From: Rhodamnia argentea
Taxonomy: Eukaryota; Streptophyta; Magnoliopsida; Myrtales; Myrtaceae
NCBI RefSeq assembly: GCF_020921035.1
Contig: NC_063156.1
Location: 5,332,001 to 5,396,000, forward strand
Length of the DNA stretch: 64,000 nucleotides
Direction: 5' to 3'
Shown here one piece after another: positions 59,523-64,000 of this stretch (positions within the stretch are counted from its first letter, which is position 1; every line of letters begins with the position of its first letter). The notes below the pieces were generated by a model. That model was not told the DNA's origin. It ran no database searches and was given only the letters and a program-made list of their open reading frames with translations. Made by a program: the position numbers and the translations under genes.

Positions 59523-61390
59523 CCCCCCTCTCTCTCTCTCTCTCCCTACTTTCAGAGTACAAAAATGGAGTCTTGAGAGTTGGAGGGTTAGGAGAAGGAA
59601 GAGGGTGCGGAGGATCTTATGTCCTGTTTAACAGGACTGAGATCTTTTTGTTTCTTCTGATGTCAAAGATTGAAATGGAACATGCATGATGCAACCACTC
59701 TCTCTCTCTCTCTCTCTCTCTAGCGAGGTTGAAGATGATGCATGGGAGCTGTGTCCACAGCGCCGATTCTGGGGAGGTTGGAAGACTTCTTGCCAGGCTT
59801 TTGCGTCTTCCCAATATTAATTTACTGCCGTAATGATTTTTTTTTCTTTGGGTATCTTTCCACTCTCTAGTTTGACACTTAAAGATCTGTTTGGTAAAAT
59901 CGAATTCTAAGTGTTGACGCACTTAAATGTCGATGATAATTACAAAGTCATAAATGATTAAAGATTAATCCCTGATCAAGCATAGATAAAAATATTATTA
60001 TTATTATTATTATTATTATTCATTAACATATATAACAGGATTCTAATTAATCTTTACCCTCGGGTATTTCCATTGAATGAATTAAGTAATCCCTTCACTA
60101 TTTTACTAGATTAAATGGAATTTTTACTCAATTAAACAATTTGAGTCAATTCCATTTAATGTATTAAATAAGCTTAATCTCATTAGATGCTAAATATTCA
60201 GCACTTAATTGGATTATAAAAAATGCCCTTACTTTAAAATTTTAATTCGAGAGTGATTAGGTAGAAATAGAAATATATACATTTTTTTCTAGGCATTGAC
60301 TTTTTTTGTTAACCCATAATTTACTTCAGTAAATAATATTTGTATTCACATCTTTGTTTGCTTGATTAAACAAAATGACTTCTTAAAGGAAGAAGGAATA
60401 TAAAAGTTGTATAATCATCTATTTTGTAATAGTAAGATGGAAGTCGCTAGCTCGATAGTTTAACAGGTCTTTTGATTATTTATGATCACACGATCTCCTA
60501 ATCAATGAGTGCTTTATGTAAAACATGTGTAAATGGTATGTGGATTTATAATTGAGATTATACCGTATTTAACGATCTTGTCGGGAAAGCGTTTCCCTAT
60601 TAAAATTATAGAAAACGAAATCGAAACCACTTAAGCTTGGCGAAACCGAGACTACTCAAACTTGACGTTTCTTTTCTTATGTGAAAAACTTACTAGCTGA
60701 ACAACGAATCATTCATGCTGCACGACACATCATTCGAACCATCACGGGATAAACATAACATACAAAGGGGTGCATAAGAAACCAAACGCTGGATCGGGAA
60801 TCATGTTAAGTTACGGCATATGCATTTGGTTACTATATGAAAGATCAATTTGTTATCCACCACACGATAAAAGGAAAGTGTCCTTGGCGAGATAAAGAAG
60901 CGATCTTTGCCTTTTTCTTGCATAGGAGAAACAAACGATTTCTTCAGTTCCAAAAAGTCACTCGCTTGCTTCTTTTCCTACCATAGCATGCACCAATGCA
61001 CCCAACAAGATCTGACAAAGAGATTAGCAAAAATTAAGGCAAGAATCAAGCCGATGGCAGTCATTTACTGGACCAACCAACAATCTAATCTAGTTGTACT
61101 TGTGCATTTAAAGCTCGAGTTTGGGGACAAAGAAAAAAATCCAACTTGGTTTGTAAATCGCCATCTCCTCTTTGTTTTTTTTCATTTTTTAATTGTGGGA
61201 AAATTTCGATGAAATTTCACGAATGGTTTAAACAAGTTTCTAGTGAGTTGACATTTCATGCACTAGACACGGGAATGCAGATAAGCCCCATGTTCGAGAT
61301 CAGGGAGGATTTCTCGGTCTCATTAATTGTCGTAATTAATGTTTTGCCAGACATTTGATTTTGACTCTATCATCCTTCATTTCTTTTTGT
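59523..61390. other. Spacer with microsatellites, no gene seen
   Basis: Contains TC tracts at 59527-59544 and 59698-59722 (the first probably in the leader of the coiled-coil gene), an (ATT)n run at about 59993-60020, and AT-rich sequence. The 101-codon frame at 60907-61212 has no family resemblance. Confidence 0.4.
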
Positions 61391-61399
61391 TTTATCACT

Positions 61400-61990
61400 T
61401 CAAGTGGATGTAGAGCTTGGCGACGAGACTGATATGATTTTCTCTTATCGGTAAATTTTTAGATCATGGAAGAACTTGTCGATGACCCTAGATCACAGCT
61501 GTCGATGGCCGTGAAATCTAGTTATCGATATGCGGTGATATGTGATCGATGAACACCTTGTTTCGATAACAAACTCAATATATGGGTTATACTCATATAA
61601 ATTTGGCCGAGTAAGACATGCTGCTTGAAGACAAAGATATCGAGGGACTGCTGAGTACGGTGGCGCTTTAGGAGTTATAACCGCTTGCGGATGGGGCCGA
61701 GTTGCGAACAAGGAGCCCAAAGTTTGTGGAAATGCAGGTGTAACCTCCTTTAGGGTTTTGACCGCTTATGAGCAATTGTGTTCAGTAGATTATAAAAGGC
61801 AAATACCTAACTATTGGAGAGGTAAGGGAACCACAATTGTTAAGAACAATTTCTAATTTATTTTTGTATTATTCTGTTAATATTAGTTTTCAACATTTAA
61901 AGTCTTCTGCTTTTAAATCTACTGTTCTTTGTCCTTGCTGCGCCAATCGAATTCTGTAATTTCCTTTGTACCCATTCCCAAAAGAAAAAA
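61400..61990. mobile_element. LTR-like fragment, second copy (retroelement fossil)
   Basis: Shares ordered blocks with 49290-49640, including GGAGTTATAACCGCTTGCGG and AGATTATAAAAGGCAAATAC. After the TATA-like block the sequence becomes T-rich, as in the R/U5 part of plant LTRs. No internal coding sequence. Old and broken; family (Copia or Gypsy) undetermined. Confidence 0.35.
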
Positions 61991-62389
61991 AAAAACAAAG
62001 ATTAACCTTTTGGTGAACGATTTTTCATTGTTTGGATCAACTCACATTTTCCAGTGAAATAATTAGATGGACATTTTGGAAATTGTCCAATCAATTTTGA
62101 GCTTATCGTATGGATGCAAAATCAGTCATAAATTTTTTAATTTTATCAATTAAATCATAAATCGTTGCACAAATTTTCAATGTAGGCATTTCGAACAATT
62201 ACATTGTGGTAGTGGGTTGCATAAAATGTCTGACGATGACTGGATCACCATGTCGGTGATCTCCAAAGAAAATTAGCACGAAGGACGCATAAAAATTTGA
62301 GACTAAATTGATATTTGTATGATAGGTTTAAGATTGATCGAGCAAAACGCAAATTTCGATATGGATTTGTGCTTGGAATACGGAAAATT

Positions 62390-62935
62390 TCAAAAAAAGT
62401 TTCAAGTACTCTCATTTTTTCAAATAAGAGCCTAAAGTGGATTTTATTTTAAATAAAGGCCCAAGTAGTCTCATTGTCTCAAAAAAGGGCATGCGGAATA
62501 TATTGTTTCAAATAAGGGCATGAAGTGACTATATTAGTTTTAAAAAAGGACATGAGTTACTTTAGCTAGGGACATTTTGGTAATTTACTATTTTATTTTA
62601 TTTTATTTTTCAATTTTTTTTTTTTTTAAAGATATTTTGGAAAAAAAACAAAAACGAAAAAAAAAACAAAGAACACAGGCCAGGAGGTCAGCTCGCCTTT
62701 TTTCTTTTCTTTTTTTAAAATTTAATTTAACAAAAAATTAGGCTAAATTTATATTTTTACAAAAATGCCCTTGATCGAGCAAAAAATTTGGCCAGCCGAT
62801 CAGTCGGTGAGGTCAAGCCTTTATTTGAAATAATCATAACTACTTCAGATTTTTTTGAGATAATAATAATATTTTAGACTTTTTTTTAAGATAAAATTTA
62901 CTTTAAATCATTATTTAAGAAAATGAGGACATCGA
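62390..62935. repeat. Interspersed foldback-like repeat, copy 2
   Basis: Begins with CTCATTTTTTCAAATAAGAG and repeated 'aaataaggcc' motifs. It ends with TCAAGCCTTTATTTGAAATA then ATCATAACTACTTCAGA, an imperfect inverted match to the start. Related to copy 1 at 27640-28290. It ends about 150 bp upstream of the LTO1 start codon. Confidence 0.5.
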
Positions 62936-63086
62936 ATTTTTACTAAATCAGGCGCATGATAGTCATTCGATGAAAATGATTAAATTGGCAATTTTTTTTG
63001 GGGTCGCCTTTCGTGCGTGATAGCATTGAGGTCCGAGCTCGAGAGCATCTTCGGCAGTCGCAAGGAAACTCTATCCGATCGGCAGC

Positions 63087-63530
63087 ATGGACATTCGACC
63101 CGAGCCCGCGGACACCAACTCCGACATCTTCGACTCGTCCCTCAACCTAGAAGACGCTCACTTCAAGGAAGGCTACGACGACGGCCATAGCCACGGCGTC
63201 GCCGCCGGCGGGGAGGAGGGACGTCAGGTGGGCCTCAAGACCGGCTTCGAGACGGGCGAGGAGCTCGGGTTCTACCGCGGCTGCGTCGGAGTCTGGAACT
63301 CGGCCATCCGGGTCGATCCGACCCGGTACTCGACCCGGGTCCAGAAGAGCGTGAGGACGATGGAAGTGCTGCTGGATGAGTACCCGATGATGGAGCCGGA
63401 GGACGAGCGCGTCCAGGAGATGATGGGGGATTTGAGGTTGAAGTTTAGGGCCATATGCGCGAGCCTGGGGGTAAAATTGGAATACAGAGGGTATTTAAAG
63501 GGTGTGGATAAAAAGGATGTGGAGTTTTGA
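63087..63530 (+). CDS. LTO1 homolog (Yae1-domain protein)
   Basis: A 147-residue intronless protein. Residues 29-65 form a perfect deca-GX3 repeat: ten glycines spaced exactly four residues apart, from GYDDGHSHG to GEELGFYRG. This is the signature of the Yae1/Lto1 family. In yeast and human, Lto1 with Yae1 is an adaptor that brings the ribosome-recycling ATPase Rli1/ABCE1 to the cytosolic iron-sulfur assembly targeting complex, so the protein is expected in cytosol and nucleus. The C-terminal half (VQKSVRTMEVLLDEYPMMEP, then RLKFRAICASLGVKLEY) is the expected helical part. The C-terminal tripeptide VEF is close to, but not exactly, the [LIM]-[DES]-[WF] recognition signal of CIA clients and adaptors. 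The first ATG is used; length and start agree with the family. The 5' half is strongly G+C-rich. Yae1 itself is longer and less likely. Confidence 0.9.
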   Translation: MDIRPEPADTNSDIFDSSLNLEDAHFKEGYDDGHSHGVAAGGEEGRQVGLKTGFETGEELGFYRGCVGVWNSAIRVDPTRYSTRVQKSVRTMEVLLDEYPMMEPEDERVQEMMGDLRLKFRAICASLGVKLEYRGYLKGVDKKDVEF

Positions 63531-64000
63531 AAGCATTGGTTGGCCGTGTTTGGTCGCTCAGCTCTCAAAGGTTGATGCTTTATGGTTATTCGAAGTCCCC
63601 CCTAAAGTTGTCTTCATTTAAGGCGTCAGGGAATTTGTGTACCGGATGAGTTATTCTTGATATATGATTAGGTTGGTCAGCTTCTTCTTGGCGCATAAGA
63701 ATGAATGTGCTTTTCTTTTCAAATACAGAAGATGGTTATTCTGCGGAGAAATCAATGAAAGATTCTGAATTCCCAGTATTTTCATTTTGATCATATCGAA
63801 ATTTGCCAATAGTTTGTCCTTGTTGTGGGAAAAGTGATGTAATTGAGTTGTAGAGGAGATTTTGAAGTTCTGTTTCTTTGCCGGGTTAGCATTGTTGATT
63901 TGCTCTGAAATATTTAGATTTTCCTTTGTGGAAAGAATCTGTATTCAGTTACATCAAGGGTATCGCCATTGTCATGAATTCAGAATGTTTAGTCATTGAA
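63531..64000 (+). other. LTO1 3' flank
   Basis: Untranslated or intergenic sequence after the LTO1 stop codon, T-rich, with no open frame of note. It probably contains the 3' untranslated region; no clear AATAAA-type polyadenylation signal stands out. Confidence 0.4.

Overview
The window is nuclear DNA of a flowering plant, almost certainly a eudicot. The genes have many short exons with GT-AG introns, the introns and spacers are AT-rich, and the products are plant families: a wound-induced DUF3774 polypeptide, NPF transporters, VPS18 and NDB-type external NAD(P)H dehydrogenases. The spacers hold plant transposons: MULE-like terminal-inverted-repeat elements, MITEs and a tRNA-type SINE. The repeats would fit a woody rosid such as a member of the Myrtaceae, but nothing here proves the species.

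Layout. 0-4 kb: spacer with two MITE-like elements and an unexplained GC-rich island. 4.0-4.3 kb (+): intronless wound-induced small protein. 4.6-10.3 kb (+): a tandem duplication of about 3 kb carrying two intact three-exon NPF (NRT1/PTR, subfamily 2 type) transporter genes of 589 and 586 residues. 11.7-27.5 kb (-): a 23-exon VPS18 gene (986 residues; HOPS/CORVET core) with one GC-AG intron and an intronic SINE. 30.1-35.3 kb and 37.2-44.0 kb (both -): two 10-exon type II NAD(P)H dehydrogenase genes, each encoding 580 residues with nearly identical exon lengths. The first is NDB2-like (Glu at the cofactor-specificity position, NADH type) and the second NDB1-like (Gln, NADPH type). 44.1-48.0 kb: two adjacent MULE-like elements with long inverted repeats, one with a perfect 10-bp target duplication, ending about 115 bp upstream of the NDB1-like start codon. 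48-51.4 kb: repeats, short tandem duplications and LTR-like fragments. 52.0-53.1 kb (-): a promoter-like block (telo-box, site II element, TATA) followed by two candidate box C/D RNAs. 53.19 kb (+): tRNA-Asp(GUC). 53.5-56.3 kb (+): a small mitochondrial-type membrane protein gene with an apparent frame break in exon 1. 57.3-59.5 kb (-): a membrane-anchored coiled-coil protein gene with an apparent 2-base frame break. 59.5-63.1 kb: repeat-rich spacer. 63.1-63.5 kb (+): intronless LTO1 (Yae1-domain) homolog with a perfect ten-glycine GX3 repeat.

The genes do not form a pathway. The notable functional unit is the NDB pair, which together could oxidise cytosolic NADH and NADPH at the outer face of the inner mitochondrial membrane and feed ubiquinone. 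Exon boundaries were worked out by eye from splice sites, reading phase and family knowledge. They are internally consistent in VPS18, both NDB genes and both NPF genes, where every exon set sums to an exact multiple of three.
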